From NCBI GenBank assembly GCA_902793685.1, contig CADBEN010000001.1, positions 62,001 to 126,000 of the forward strand: a DNA stretch of 64,000 nt. The letters are read 5' to 3'. Below the pieces are notes generated by a model. That model worked only from the letters and a program-made list of their open reading frames with translations. It was not told the origin of the DNA and made no database searches. This document shows, one piece after another, positions 41,336-50,445 of this stretch (position 1 is the first letter of the stretch; every line of letters starts with the position of its first letter). The translations under genes were made by a program, and so were the position numbers. This DNA comes from an uncultured Lachnospiraceae bacterium. Its GTDB lineage: Bacteria > Bacillota > Clostridia > Lachnospirales > Lachnospiraceae.

Positions 41336-42422
41336 AGTGATCGGCATCATTCTGCTGGTGCTGCTCCTTCTGGTGCTGACGGTCCTGCTTCTGGTCCTGT
41401 TCGTGCCGGTAAGGTACCGGGTCAGCGGATCGTATAAAGATGCCCCGGAGGGAGAAGCGTACGTGACCTGGCTGCTACGCCTGATCGGCGTGCGGGCAGG
41501 CTGGAAGGACGGGCTATATGCCCGGGTGCGGGTCCTCTGCTTCAATGTCTGTTCCATGGATCCGGAGAAAAAACCTGCGGACGATGATGATTACGACATG
41601 TTTGAAGGACTGGACGAAGCGGAATCCCTGAACAATGCCGGAGAGGCGCCGCAGACTGCTGCTGAGTCCGCGCAGCCGCCGGAAGGTTCTGCGGAGGGGC
41701 CTGCAGAAGAAACGGACACGGCGCTTCCGGAAGAGGCCGGGTCTCAGCTTCCCGCAGACACTGCGGCAGAGGAAGCAGCCCCGGAAAAACCGGCGGACGC
41801 GGAACCGCAGCACCGGCCCGACTTCACCGGCTGGCAGGCCGAGGAAGCGGAAGAGGGAGAAAAATTCCGGGACTGGGAAAAGGAACCGAAGCCGAAGCGG
41901 CGCGGAAAGCCGAAGACGGCGCCGGACGGGGAAGAAGCTCCTGCCGTCCCCCCCGATGAGAAGATCGACAGGAAGGTGGAGGAGATCCGGAAAAAACTGG
42001 AGGCGCTGGCGGACAAGGCCGCTTCGCTGAAGAAGAAGGCGGACGGCGCCCTTTCGATCCTGAATCACAGGAGGACAAGGCGCCTGAAGGATTATCTGAT
42101 CCTGAAGATAAAACGGATCCTGAAGGAGATCCTGCCGCGGAAGTACGGAGGTTTTGTCCGGTTCGGATTTGACGATCCCGCTGCGACAGGATCGGCAGCA
42201 TCGGCCGCGGCGCTGATCTATCCGGTCATTCAGGACCGGATCAGCGTGGAACCGCTGTTCGACCGGCAGGAGATCGCCGCAGACCTGAGCTTAAAGGGAA
42301 GGATCCGGCTGTTTGTCCTGGTGCTGACTGCAGCCCAGGTATGGTTCAACAGAGATTTTCAGTATGTATTCAAACGCGTCAAAAAATACAGGAAGAGTTT
42401 AACGGAGGAAGATCATGGCTGA
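41307..42422 (+). CDS. DUF2953 membrane-anchored protein
   Basis: 371 residues. An N-terminal membrane helix (VIGIILLVLLLLVLTVLLLVL, about 10-30) is followed by VRYRVSGSYKDAP, a long acidic Ala/Glu/Pro segment (about 100-235), and a C-terminal part with GGFVRFGFDDPAATGSAAS and YPVIQDRISVEPLF typical of DUF2953. In Bacillus ytfI (DUF2953) precedes ytfJ, as here. TTG at 41298 is an alternative start close to GGGAG. It overlaps gerW by eight bases. Function unknown, likely linked to spores by context. Confidence 0.82.
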   Translation: MPSVILTILKVIGIILLVLLLLVLTVLLLVLFVPVRYRVSGSYKDAPEGEAYVTWLLRLIGVRAGWKDGLYARVRVLCFNVCSMDPEKKPADDDDYDMFEGLDEAESLNNAGEAPQTAAESAQPPEGSAEGPAEETDTALPEEAGSQLPADTAAEEAAPEKPADAEPQHRPDFTGWQAEEAEEGEKFRDWEKEPKPKRRGKPKTAPDGEEAPAVPPDEKIDRKVEEIRKKLEALADKAASLKKKADGALSILNHRRTRRLKDYLILKIKRILKEILPRKYGGFVRFGFDDPAATGSAASAAALIYPVIQDRISVEPLFDRQEIAADLSLKGRIRLFVLVLTAAQVWFNRDFQYVFKRVKKYRKSLTEEDHG

Positions 42423-42804
42423 GAACAAATTCACTGTCACTGCAGAATCCCTTTTCAACGGCATGAATACGTTTGTATCGACGAAGACGGTCGTGGGTGA
42501 ACCGCAGCGTGTCGGGGACGCCATCATCATTCCCCTGGTGGACGTCTCCTGCGGCATGGCGGTCGGATCCTTTGCCGGTAACGCGAAGGACAACGGAGCC
42601 GGCGGTATGAGCACCAAGATGAACCCCGCAGCCGTGCTGATCATCCAGAACGGCGCGTCGAAGCTGGTCAATGTCCGGAATCAGGACGCGGTCGGCAAGA
42701 TCCTGGACATGGTGCCGGACCTCATCAACCGTTTTACTGCGGAAAGTAAGATCTCTCCGGAGGCGAAGGAAGCTGCAAGGCAGATCGCCGAAAAAGAAGA
42801 ATAA
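42415..42804 (+). CDS. gerW: GerW/YtfJ family sporulation protein
   Basis: 129 residues. TVVGEPQRVGDAIIIPLVDVSCGMAVG, AGGMSTKMNPAAVLIIQNG and PDLINRF are characteristic of YtfJ/GerW, a spore protein needed for proper germination in Bacillus. Its presence suggests that the lineage sporulates or once did. GGAGG precedes the ATG. Confidence 0.92.
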   Translation: MAENKFTVTAESLFNGMNTFVSTKTVVGEPQRVGDAIIIPLVDVSCGMAVGSFAGNAKDNGAGGMSTKMNPAAVLIIQNGASKLVNVRNQDAVGKILDMVPDLINRFTAESKISPEAKEAARQIAEKEE

Positions 42805-42812
42805 GATTTTGC

Positions 42813-42841
42813 TTGCAAAAGCACTTCGCATCTGATAGAAT
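42813..42841 (+). promoter_or_regulatory. promoter of rpmB
   Basis: TTGCAA (42813-42818), 17-base spacer, TAGAAT (42836-42841). Confidence 0.7.
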
Positions 42842-42901
42842 GCTGATGTTATGGATTTTGGCGTCATCAGAATCCAGTTCAGAGGATAGGAGGTGTTGAC
42901 C

Positions 42902-43087
42902 GTGGCAAAGTGTGCAATTTGTGAAAAGGCAGCTCACTTCGGAAACAATGTGAGCCATTCTCATAGAAGAAGCAATCACATGTGGAAGGCGAACGTCAAG
43001 TCTGTTCGCGTCAGAACAGGGAACGGCATTCATAAGATGTATGTTTGCACTTCCTGCCTTCGTTCCGGCGCTGTTGAGAGAGCCTGA
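42902..43087 (+). CDS. rpmB: 50S ribosomal protein L28, zinc-binding form
   Basis: 61 residues. AKCAICEKAAHFGNNVSHSH and NGIHKMYVCTSCLRSG; two CxxC pairs make it the zinc-containing (C+) type. The start is GTG at 42902, eight bases after AGGAGG; in-frame codons upstream (from 42893) overlap the Shine-Dalgarno and are not used. Single gene with its own promoter and terminator, divergent in expression from its neighbours. Confidence 0.96.
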   Translation: MAKCAICEKAAHFGNNVSHSHRRSNHMWKANVKSVRVRTGNGIHKMYVCTSCLRSGAVERA

Positions 43088-43106
43088 GTTAAGCAAAACC
43101 GGTATG

Positions 43107-43137
43107 GAAAGCCCTGCGTCCGGTACGCAGGGCTTTC
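43107..43137 (+). terminator. terminator of rpmB
   Basis: 13-bp stem GAAAGCCCTGCGT / ACGCAGGGCTTTC, loop CCGGT. The T-rich tail is partly in the stem and weak after it (ATTGT). Confidence 0.78.
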
Positions 43138-43154
43138 ATTGTATGACTGCAAGG

Positions 43155-43183
43155 TTTTCATTTCGGCAAAAATAGAGTATACT
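43155..43183 (+). promoter_or_regulatory. promoter of the asp23-fakA pair
   Basis: TTTTCA (43155-43160), 17-base spacer, TATACT (43178-43183). Confidence 0.6.
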
Positions 43184-43235
43184 TTTTCTGTTAAGGGTAC
43201 CGCCGGGCAGCGGCGTGCAAAGAAAGGATGAATCC

Positions 43236-43598
43236 ATGGTCAAAGGACGACTGGACAATGAAATGGGCCAGATTGAAGTAAAGCCGGACGTTATTGCATC
43301 CTATGCGGGAAGCGTTGCGGTGGAGTGCTTCGGGATCGTCGGCATGGCGGCCGTCAGCATGAAGGACGGCCTGGTCAAGATCCTGCGGCGAGACAGTATG
43401 AGAAAGGGTATTTCCGTTACCATCACTCCTGAGAACAAGCTTCAGCTGGCATTCCACCTGATCGTCGCTTACGGCGTCAATATCAACGCGGTCTGCGACA
43501 ATCTGATCGAGAACGTGAAGTACAAAGTGGAAGCGTTCACCGGAATGGAAATCGAAAAGATCAAAATCTACGTAGAAGGCGTCAGGTCCATTGACTGA
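43236..43598 (+). CDS. Asp23/Gls24 family protein (YloU-like)
   Basis: 120 residues. GQIEVKPDVIASYAGSVAVECFGIVGMA and LQLAFHLIVAYGVNINAVCDNL fit the Asp23/DUF322 family, small proteins linked to envelope stress and lipid metabolism. ATG 43236 has AAAGGATG upstream; the frame's earlier codons are not needed. It is directly followed by the DAK2 gene, the yloU-yloV order of Bacillus. Confidence 0.9.
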   Translation: MVKGRLDNEMGQIEVKPDVIASYAGSVAVECFGIVGMAAVSMKDGLVKILRRDSMRKGISVTITPENKLQLAFHLIVAYGVNINAVCDNLIENVKYKVEAFTGMEIEKIKIYVEGVRSID

Positions 43599-43615
43599 TG
43601 TCAGGAGGAATTATT

Positions 43616-45322
43616 TTGGATATTCAGCAGCTTGACGCCGCCCTGATCCGGAAAGCTTTTCTGGCGGCTGCTTCCGAACTGGAATCAAATAAAGACTGGA
43701 TCAATGAACTGAACGTATTCCCGGTCCCCGACGGGGACACCGGGACAAACATGACCCTGACGATCATGACTGCAGCGCAGGATGTGGCCGCTCTGGATGA
43801 GCCGGATGTCCCGAAGCTCTGCAAGACTATCTCATCCGGGTCTCTTCGCGGTGCCCGCGGAAACTCCGGCGTCATTCTTTCGCAGCTTCTGCGGGGATTT
43901 ACCAAGGAGATCGCAGAGAGCAGAAAGATCACGGTGCAGGTGCTTTCCTCAGCCATGGTCCGCGCCACGGAGACGGCCTACAAGGCAGTCATGAAGCCGA
44001 AGGAAGGAACCATCCTGACAGTGGCCCGCGCCATGAGCGCCCGCGCTTCCGAGATAAAGGATCAGTATACGGACATCGTTGCCTTCACAGAAGACATCAT
44101 CAAGGCGGGCGACGAAGCGCTGGAGAAGACTCCGGAGCTGCTTCCGGTGCTGAAGCAGGCCGGCGTCGTGGATTCCGGCGGTCAGGGACTGATGGTCGTC
44201 ATGAAGGGCGCCCTGAAGGGCATGACGGGGAAAGCGGCGGAATTCAGTGCGGCGGAGCCCTCTGTCTCCGGCGAACATGAGCATATTTCCGTCGATACTT
44301 CTTCTCTGGACACTTCCGAGATCACCTTCGGCTACTGCACCGAATTCATCGTAAATCTGGCAGAACCGCTTCCGGACGAGGAAGTTGAAAAGCTCAAGGA
44401 TTATCTTTCTTCCCTGGGAGATTCCCTGGTCTGTGTCGCTTCGGACGAATTCGTCAAGGTCCACGTGCACACGAATGATCCGGGCCTCGCGATCCAGAAG
44501 GGCCTTTCCTACGGCCCTCTTTCCCGCATGAAGATCGACAACATGCGCGAGGAGCACCATGAGCGCCTGATCAAGAATGCTTCCCAGATCGCCGCGCAGG
44601 AGAAAAAGAAGGCGGATGAAGAGAAGCAGCGCAAGGCGGAAGAGGAAAAGAAGCGTGAGCGCAAGCCCTACGGCTTTGTCAGCGTTTCCGTCGGCGCAGG
44701 CCTTGAGGAGATCTTCCGCGGGATCGGCGTCGACAACATGATCTCCGGCGGACAGACCATGAACCCCAGCACCCAGGATGTGCTGAACGCGGTGGCTGAG
44801 GTCAATGCCGACACGGTCTATGTGCTGCCGAACAACAAGAATATCATTCTCGCGGCGGAACAGGCCCGGGATCTGGTGAAGGACCGTAAGATCATCGTGA
44901 TCCCCACCACCAACATCCCGCAGGGCATCAATGCGATGATCAGCTTCATGCCGGAGGCGGATCCCGAGGAGAATCTGAACAGCATGAAAGATGCGGCTGC
45001 ATCCCTGAAGACCGCGCAGATCACCTATGCGGTGCGCGATACCTCCATCGACGGATTTGAGATCCATGAGGGAGACATCATGGCCATCGGTGACCATGGC
45101 ATGCTCACGGTGGAGAAGTCCGTTCCAGAGGCCGTGAAGGGCGCGCTGGCAAAGATCACGGACGAGGATACTGAGCTCATCACGCTGTATTACGGCGCTG
45201 ATGTGTCAAAGGAAGACGCGGAAAAGCTCTGCGGGGAGATCACGGAGATCTATCCGGATGCCGAGGTCGAGATGAACGAGGGCGGACAGCCGGTGTACTA
45301 CTATTTTGTCTCCGCGGAATAA
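43616..45322 (+). CDS. fakA: DAK2/DegV-like protein, fatty acid kinase FakA/YloV type
   Basis: 568 residues. The N-terminal DAK2 kinase domain begins INELNVFPVPDGDTGTNM, whose aspartates bind Mg-ATP, with SLRGARGNSGVILSQLLRGF. A middle domain contains YCTEFIVNL and VHVHTNDPG. An Ala/Lys/Glu-rich linker (about 325-350) leads to a C-terminal domain with TMNPSTQDVLNAV and VYVLPNNKNIILAAEQA. With FakB proteins it phosphorylates fatty acids. ATG at 43598 overlaps the previous stop, but TTG 43616 is seven bases after AGGAGG and gives the usual start. Confidence 0.88.
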   Translation: MDIQQLDAALIRKAFLAAASELESNKDWINELNVFPVPDGDTGTNMTLTIMTAAQDVAALDEPDVPKLCKTISSGSLRGARGNSGVILSQLLRGFTKEIAESRKITVQVLSSAMVRATETAYKAVMKPKEGTILTVARAMSARASEIKDQYTDIVAFTEDIIKAGDEALEKTPELLPVLKQAGVVDSGGQGLMVVMKGALKGMTGKAAEFSAAEPSVSGEHEHISVDTSSLDTSEITFGYCTEFIVNLAEPLPDEEVEKLKDYLSSLGDSLVCVASDEFVKVHVHTNDPGLAIQKGLSYGPLSRMKIDNMREEHHERLIKNASQIAAQEKKKADEEKQRKAEEEKKRERKPYGFVSVSVGAGLEEIFRGIGVDNMISGGQTMNPSTQDVLNAVAEVNADTVYVLPNNKNIILAAEQARDLVKDRKIIVIPTTNIPQGINAMISFMPEADPEENLNSMKDAAASLKTAQITYAVRDTSIDGFEIHEGDIMAIGDHGMLTVEKSVPEAVKGALAKITDEDTELITLYYGADVSKEDAEKLCGEITEIYPDAEVEMNEGGQPVYYYFVSAE

Positions 45323-45349
45323 ACCGGGCATTTTTGAGAACACTTCATG

Positions 45350-45376
45350 CGGGCAGGAGGAAGAACCTCCTGCCCG
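45350..45376 (+). terminator. hairpin between fakA and recG
   Basis: 11-bp stem CGGGCAGGAGG / CCTCCTGCCCG, loop AAGAA. It is followed by ATTCCGGTTTTC, a poor T-run, so termination may be partial. Confidence 0.6.
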
Positions 45377-45481
45377 ATTCCGGTTTTCAGGGAAAGCCGG
45401 AGGCGAACACTGAATCATCCGGCCAAGAACGGCAGAAGCTGACCGGCACGGAACAGACATGAAACAGAGAGGAGGCGGAAT

Positions 45482-47494
45482 ATGAGCGGAATTCCGGTGA
45501 CGGAACTTAAGGGCATCGGCCCGAAGACAGCGGAAGCGCTGGCAAGACTCGGGATCCGCACGACGGAGGACCTGGTCCGCCATTTTCCGTCCCACTTTGC
45601 ATTTTACCCGAAGCCTGAGGAGATCGGAGAGATTTCTGAGGAGGGGCTCTGTGCTGTCGCCGCGGCGCCGCAGGGACCGCTGAACGTGATCCGAAGAGGC
45701 CGTTTTGTGATGACCCGCGGGCGGTTCTCTGACGGGACCGGCAGCATCGACCTCGTCTGGTACAACATGCCCTGGCTGAAAAAGAGCATCCATTCGGATG
45801 TGACCCGGGTCTACTGCGGGAAGGCGCAGCGGAAGGCCGGAAAGCTTGTGCTGGAGCAGCCGGCCATTTTTACCGAGGCGGAGTATGAAGCTCTGACCGG
45901 ACGGCCGGTGCCGGTGTATCCCCTGACACAGGGAATCAGCAACAAGACGCTGACCGGCGCCATCGGACAGGCTCTCCTGCGCCTGCCGGTACAGGAAGAC
46001 TGGATGACGGAGGAGGAGCGGGTACGGTACGGGCTCTGTGAAGAGGACACCGCGGTCCGCCGGATCCACGCGCCCCGGGATATGCAGGAGTACGAGACCG
46101 CCCGGAAACGGATCGTCTTTGACGAATTCTACAGCTTTCTTCTGGATGTGCGGGAGCTGAAGCGGAGGATCATGACCACGCCTTCCGGATATGTGATGCA
46201 GACGGAGCCGGGCATGATGGAATACCGGGCCCTTCTGCCGTTCACCCTGACGGAGGCGCAGGAACGCGCGGCTGCGGAGATCTGCCGCGACCTTGAGGGC
46301 GGAACGGTCATGAACCGGCTGCTCCAGGGCGATGTCGGCTCCGGAAAGACTGCTGTCGCCGCGGCTGCGCTCTACATCGCTTTCCGGAACGGATATCAGA
46401 GCGCCATAATGGTTCCCACCGAAGTCCTGGCGCAGCAGCATTACCGGACCATGCAGCAGCTTTTTTCAGGGGCAGAGCACGCCCCGCGGCTCCTGCTTCT
46501 CACGGGATCCCTGAAGGCCTCTGAAAAACGGGCGGCCCGGGAGGCGATCCGCGATCATGAGGCAGACATCGTGATCGGAACCCACGCGCTGATCCAGGAG
46601 GACGTGGTCTTTGACAGTCTCTCTCTGGTGGTGACAGACGAACAGCACCGCTTCGGCGTCGGACAGCGGGAACTGCTGGCTTCCAAAGGCCTGGCACCCC
46701 ACATGCTTGTCATGAGCGCCACGCCGATCCCGCGGACTTTGGCGGTGATCCTGTACGGGGATCTGGAGAACTCTGTCCTGGACGCCCGTCCGGCGGGCCG
46801 GCTTCCGGTGAAGAATGCCGTGATCCCGCGGAAGGACCGTCCGAAGGCGCTGCTTCATATCCGGAAGGAGATCGAAAAAGGACATCAGGCGTATATCATC
46901 TGCCCTCTGGTGGAGGAAAGCGAACTCTCCGACGAGGAGAATGTGACCGACTACAGTGAAAAACTGGCGGAAAGCTTCCGGGGCATCGCCACTGTCGGAA
47001 GCCTGCACGGACGGATGAAGGAGAAAGAGAAACAGGAGATCATGGACAGGTTTCTCCGGAAAGAGATCGACATCCTGGTTTCCACCACTGTGGTCGAGGT
47101 CGGGGTCGATGTCCCGAACGCAACTGTCATGATGGTCGAAAACGCAGAGCGCTTCGGACTGGCGACGCTGCACCAGCTTCGCGGACGTGTCGGCAGAGGC
47201 GCGGACCAGTCCTACTGTATCTTTGTTCAGGGAAAACGGTCGGAGACTGCCTCCGAGCGTCTGGAGATCCTGAAGCGGTCCAACGATGGCTTTGAGATTG
47301 CGGCGGCGGATCTCCGGATGCGAGGTCCGGGAGAACTGTTCGGGGAGCTGCAGAGCGGCGAACTGACCTTCCGCCTCGGGGATATCTACAACGACTACGG
47401 GATCCTGAAGGACGCGAAAGCGCTTCTTGACGCGCGGACGGCACAGCCGGATCCGGGGGAAAGGCCTGCAGGAAGACGCGGAGTGATCCTGTGA
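45482..47494 (+). CDS. recG: ATP-dependent DNA helicase RecG
   Basis: 670 residues, normal length. Remodels stalled forks and Holliday junctions. The N-terminal wedge/OB domain comes first (LKGIGPKTAEALARLGI), then Walker A GDVGSGKTAVAAAA, a DEQH box (VVTDEQHRFGVGQR), MSATPIPRTLA, and the C-terminal helicase motifs ATMMVENAERFGLATLHQLRGR split by VEVGVDVPN. GAGAGGAGG precedes the ATG. In Firmicutes recG often lies downstream of yloU-yloV, as here. Confidence 0.96.
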   Translation: MSGIPVTELKGIGPKTAEALARLGIRTTEDLVRHFPSHFAFYPKPEEIGEISEEGLCAVAAAPQGPLNVIRRGRFVMTRGRFSDGTGSIDLVWYNMPWLKKSIHSDVTRVYCGKAQRKAGKLVLEQPAIFTEAEYEALTGRPVPVYPLTQGISNKTLTGAIGQALLRLPVQEDWMTEEERVRYGLCEEDTAVRRIHAPRDMQEYETARKRIVFDEFYSFLLDVRELKRRIMTTPSGYVMQTEPGMMEYRALLPFTLTEAQERAAAEICRDLEGGTVMNRLLQGDVGSGKTAVAAAALYIAFRNGYQSAIMVPTEVLAQQHYRTMQQLFSGAEHAPRLLLLTGSLKASEKRAAREAIRDHEADIVIGTHALIQEDVVFDSLSLVVTDEQHRFGVGQRELLASKGLAPHMLVMSATPIPRTLAVILYGDLENSVLDARPAGRLPVKNAVIPRKDRPKALLHIRKEIEKGHQAYIICPLVEESELSDEENVTDYSEKLAESFRGIATVGSLHGRMKEKEKQEIMDRFLRKEIDILVSTTVVEVGVDVPNATVMMVENAERFGLATLHQLRGRVGRGADQSYCIFVQGKRSETASERLEILKRSNDGFEIAAADLRMRGPGELFGELQSGELTFRLGDIYNDYGILKDAKALLDARTAQPDPGERPAGRRGVIL

Positions 47495-47558
47495 AAACTG
47501 TTTTCCCGGCTGCAGAGAATATACAGAAATTATTAATTTTATGTCACCGGAAATCTGA

Positions 47559-47613
47559 TATGATATCGGAGTAACAGGATCTTAAGAATATAAGTGCGGC
47601 GTGTGCCGCTTTT
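47559..47613 (+). promoter_or_regulatory. possible promoter -10 and leader hairpin of the L,D-transpeptidase gene
   Basis: TATGAT at 47559-47564 with no clear -35, then a mini-hairpin GCGGC-GTGT-GCCGC (47596-47609) followed by four T, 11 bases before the ATG. The ATG itself lacks a convincing Shine-Dalgarno. Confidence 0.35.
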
Positions 47614-47624
47614 AACGGGTTTCA

Positions 47625-49808
47625 ATGGAAGAGAAGAACGAAATCAGAATTGCGGAAGAAATGGATGATGAGCTGGTCTTCGAGGACCTGGACCTCGAAG
47701 ACCTGGACGAGGAAGATGAAAACGAGAAAAACGGGGACGAGGCCGACGGGGCAGAGGAAGCACCTGCATTAAGCGGAGAGGCATCTTCTGAAGAAGAGGC
47801 TGTTTCCGCGGAAGAGACTGTTTCTGCGGAAGAGACTGCTCCTGCGGAAGAGACTGCTGCTGCGGAAGAAATTCCGGCAGCGGAAGCCCCTGCTCCTGCG
47901 GAAGAAACTCTGGCGGAAGAAGCGCCGGCACCGGAAGAGGAAGCTTACTATGATGAGCCGGTTCCGGTGGAGGAACTTCATTTTCCGAAATGGCTTGCAC
48001 CGGCGGCGATCGCTGCCGTACTGGCTGTCGCTGCGGGGGCATATGCGTTTACTGCAGGAAAATACAGGACCCGCTTTTTCCCGAACACCACGATCAACGG
48101 CGTGGATGTCTCTGAACTTACTGCGGCGGAGACGGAAGAACTCCTGAACCGGGAGGCGGCGGAGTATTCCCTGACTGTCTCCGCCAGAAACTGTGAGCCG
48201 GAAACACTGACCGCGGCGCAGACAGGATTCCGCTATGTGTTCGATGATACGATGGACCGTCTCATCGGGGAACAGAATCCCTTTGCCTGGGCGGCGCATC
48301 TCGGCAAAGAGACAGAATACCGGATGGACACCGTCGCGGCGCTGGATGAAAAAGAGTTTAAAGCGGCTCTGGAAGGCCTGGCCTGTATGAATCCGGAGAA
48401 GGCTTCGGATCCCGTTGACGCCCGTCTTTCAGAGTACGAGGGCAGCACGGGCTACCGCGTGATCAGCGAGGACCAGGGCTGCAAGATCGACCGGGAACTG
48501 GCGGAGAGCAGCATCCGTTCCGCCATGACCGGGATGGAGGACTTCATCGATCTTGAGTCTGTCAGCGGAATGTATGCGGCGCCGTCTGTGACGAGGGACG
48601 ATGCAGTCCTGAACGAGCTCTGCAAGAACCTGAACCGGTATGTCCGTACGAACATCAGGTACACGGAGAGCGACGGTCTGGTGCTGACCGGAGAGATGGT
48701 CAACGACTGGCTGAATATTGAGGGCGGAGGCACGGTCACGCTGCAGGATGACAAAGTCACCGCTTTCGCCGCGACTGTCGCGGCGCACTATGACACATAT
48801 AACCGCGCGAAACCGCTGCACACGTCCTGGGGACAGGACATCAATGTCCGCGGCGGAAGCTACGGCTGGAGAGTGAATCAGGCCGCTGAAGCGGAATGGC
48901 TGCGGAGTGCCATTTCCCAGGGACTTTCCCAGGCAAGACTTCCGGAGTTTTCCAAAACCGCCGCATCCCACGGAGCGAAAGACTACGGGGACACTTATGT
49001 GGAGGTCAATCTGACTGCCCAGCATCTTTATTTCTATAAAGACGGCAAGGTCGTCGTGGACAGTGATTTTGTTTCGGGAAATGTGTCGAAAAACACGCCG
49101 ACCCATACGGGAATCTATCAGATCGCCTACAAACAGAGAAATGCGGTCCTGCACGGAGAGAATTACGAGACTCCGGTGGATTACTGGATGCCCTTCAACG
49201 GAGGTGAAGGGCTGCACGATGCTTCCTGGAGAAGCTCTTTCGGCGGGAACATTTACAAGACCAGCGGTTCCCACGGCTGCGTCAATCTGCCGAAAGCTGT
49301 CGCGGAGAAGATCTTCAACAATATTTCTGCCGGGACGCCGGTCATCGTCTATTCTCTGAGCGGAACGGAGACAGGAAAGACCTCTTCCGGCGCGGCAGCG
49401 CAGGAGACCACGGCAGCGCAGGAGACAACTGCGGCAGCGCAGGAAACCACGGCAGCTGCCCAGGAGACTACCGCCGCGGCACGGGAGACCACGGCAGCGG
49501 CCCAGGAGACCACTGCCGCAGTAAAGCCCGCGTCGCAGGAGACTAAGCCGGCAGCCCAGGAAACTGCCGCGGCCCCTCAGGAGACCGCAGCCATGGTACA
49601 GCCGGTCCCGTCGGCCACACAGGCCGCTCCGTCGGCCTCCCAGCCCTCCGGACAGAGCTCCGGCACTGTAGGCCCGGGCAGTCCGGGATCTTCCGGCCCC
49701 GGCAGCTCCGGCGCATCAGCCCCGGGAACCCCGGGCCCCGGCAGCGCAGGACCCGGCGCCGTGAGTCCGTCAGGCGGCGGTTCGCAGGAGATCGGACCGG
49801 GAGTCTGA
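47625..49808 (+). CDS. membrane-anchored L,D-transpeptidase with repetitive C-terminal tail
   Basis: 727 residues. A very acidic cytoplasmic N-terminus (1-120) precedes one membrane helix (KWLAPAAIAAVLAVAAGAYA, about 123-145), so the rest is outside. Two peptidoglycan-binding-type domains follow (about 160-420; NTTINGVDVSELT), then the YkuD catalytic domain (about 460-580) with HTGIYQI and SGSHGCVNLP, catalytic Cys 552. These enzymes make 3-3 cross-links in peptidoglycan or attach proteins. The last ~140 residues are AAQETT repeats and then a Gly/Ser/Pro tail. ATG 47625 has no good Shine-Dalgarno; ATG 47658 is the alternative. Confidence 0.88.
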   Translation: MEEKNEIRIAEEMDDELVFEDLDLEDLDEEDENEKNGDEADGAEEAPALSGEASSEEEAVSAEETVSAEETAPAEETAAAEEIPAAEAPAPAEETLAEEAPAPEEEAYYDEPVPVEELHFPKWLAPAAIAAVLAVAAGAYAFTAGKYRTRFFPNTTINGVDVSELTAAETEELLNREAAEYSLTVSARNCEPETLTAAQTGFRYVFDDTMDRLIGEQNPFAWAAHLGKETEYRMDTVAALDEKEFKAALEGLACMNPEKASDPVDARLSEYEGSTGYRVISEDQGCKIDRELAESSIRSAMTGMEDFIDLESVSGMYAAPSVTRDDAVLNELCKNLNRYVRTNIRYTESDGLVLTGEMVNDWLNIEGGGTVTLQDDKVTAFAATVAAHYDTYNRAKPLHTSWGQDINVRGGSYGWRVNQAAEAEWLRSAISQGLSQARLPEFSKTAASHGAKDYGDTYVEVNLTAQHLYFYKDGKVVVDSDFVSGNVSKNTPTHTGIYQIAYKQRNAVLHGENYETPVDYWMPFNGGEGLHDASWRSSFGGNIYKTSGSHGCVNLPKAVAEKIFNNISAGTPVIVYSLSGTETGKTSSGAAAQETTAAQETTAAAQETTAAAQETTAAARETTAAAQETTAAVKPASQETKPAAQETAAAPQETAAMVQPVPSATQAAPSASQPSGQSSGTVGPGSPGSSGPGSSGASAPGTPGPGSAGPGAVSPSGGGSQEIGPGV
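49393..49520 (+). repeat. imperfect 15-21-bp repeats in the transpeptidase tail
   Basis: Repeated GCGCAGGAGACCACGGCA-like units encode AAQETTA(A) about seven times. A second low-complexity part (49660-49805) encodes Gly/Ser/Pro-rich sequence (PGSPGSSGPGSSGAS). Confidence 0.85.
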
Positions 49809-49885
49809 AAGAAGCATTCATCCCGGACAGAGTCTGATACGTACCGGAAACGAAAAGATAATCATTCTGACAGAAGGAGAAACTC

Positions 49886-50443
49886 ATGAGAGTAATCGCA
49901 GGAAGTGCCAGACGTCTGCAGCTTAAGACGATCCCGGGGGACGACACCCGTCCCACCACCGACAGGATCAAGGAGACCCTGTTCAACATGATCCAGGCGG
50001 AGATCCCGGGCTGTTCTTTCCTGGATGTGTTCGGCGGCTCCGGCGGCATCGCCATCGAAGCCCTTTCCCGGGGCGCGATGCACGCGACCATTATCGAAAA
50101 AAATCCGAAGGCGGTCCGTGTGATCCAGGAAAATCTCCTGCACACCCATCTTTCCGATGACGCGGAAGTAATCAGCGGAGACGCGTTCGCCGCGCTCCAG
50201 CGGATCGCCGCATCCCGGAAAAAACCCTTTGACATCATTTTCCTGGATCCGCCCTACGACAGCGGTCTTGAAGACCGGGCCCTTTCGCAGATCCGGGATA
50301 CCTCGCTTGTCGGGGAAGAAACATTGCTGATCGTGGAAATGAATGTACATGCAGATATTGCTCATTTCGAAGAAATCGGCTATAAAATTATAAAGAGCAA
50401 AGAATACAAGACAAATAAACATATATTCCTCGGAAAGGCCTGA
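49886..50443 (+). CDS. rsmD: 16S rRNA (guanine(966)-N2)-methyltransferase
   Basis: 185 residues. [34 protein letters not shown] is the family start; [21 protein letters not shown] binds SAM and FLDPPY is the catalytic motif for N2 methylation. GAAGGAG precedes the ATG. It is followed after two bases by coaD, the near-universal Firmicute pair. Confidence 0.96.
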   Translation: MRVIAGSARRLQLKTIPGDDTRPTTDRIKETLFNMIQAEIPGCSFLDVFGGSGGIAIEALSRGAMHATIIEKNPKAVRVIQENLLHTHLSDDAEVISGDAFAALQRIAASRKKPFDIIFLDPPYDSGLEDRALSQIRDTSLVGEETLLIVEMNVHADIAHFEEIGYKIIKSKEYKTNKHIFLGKA

Positions 50444-50445
50444 AA

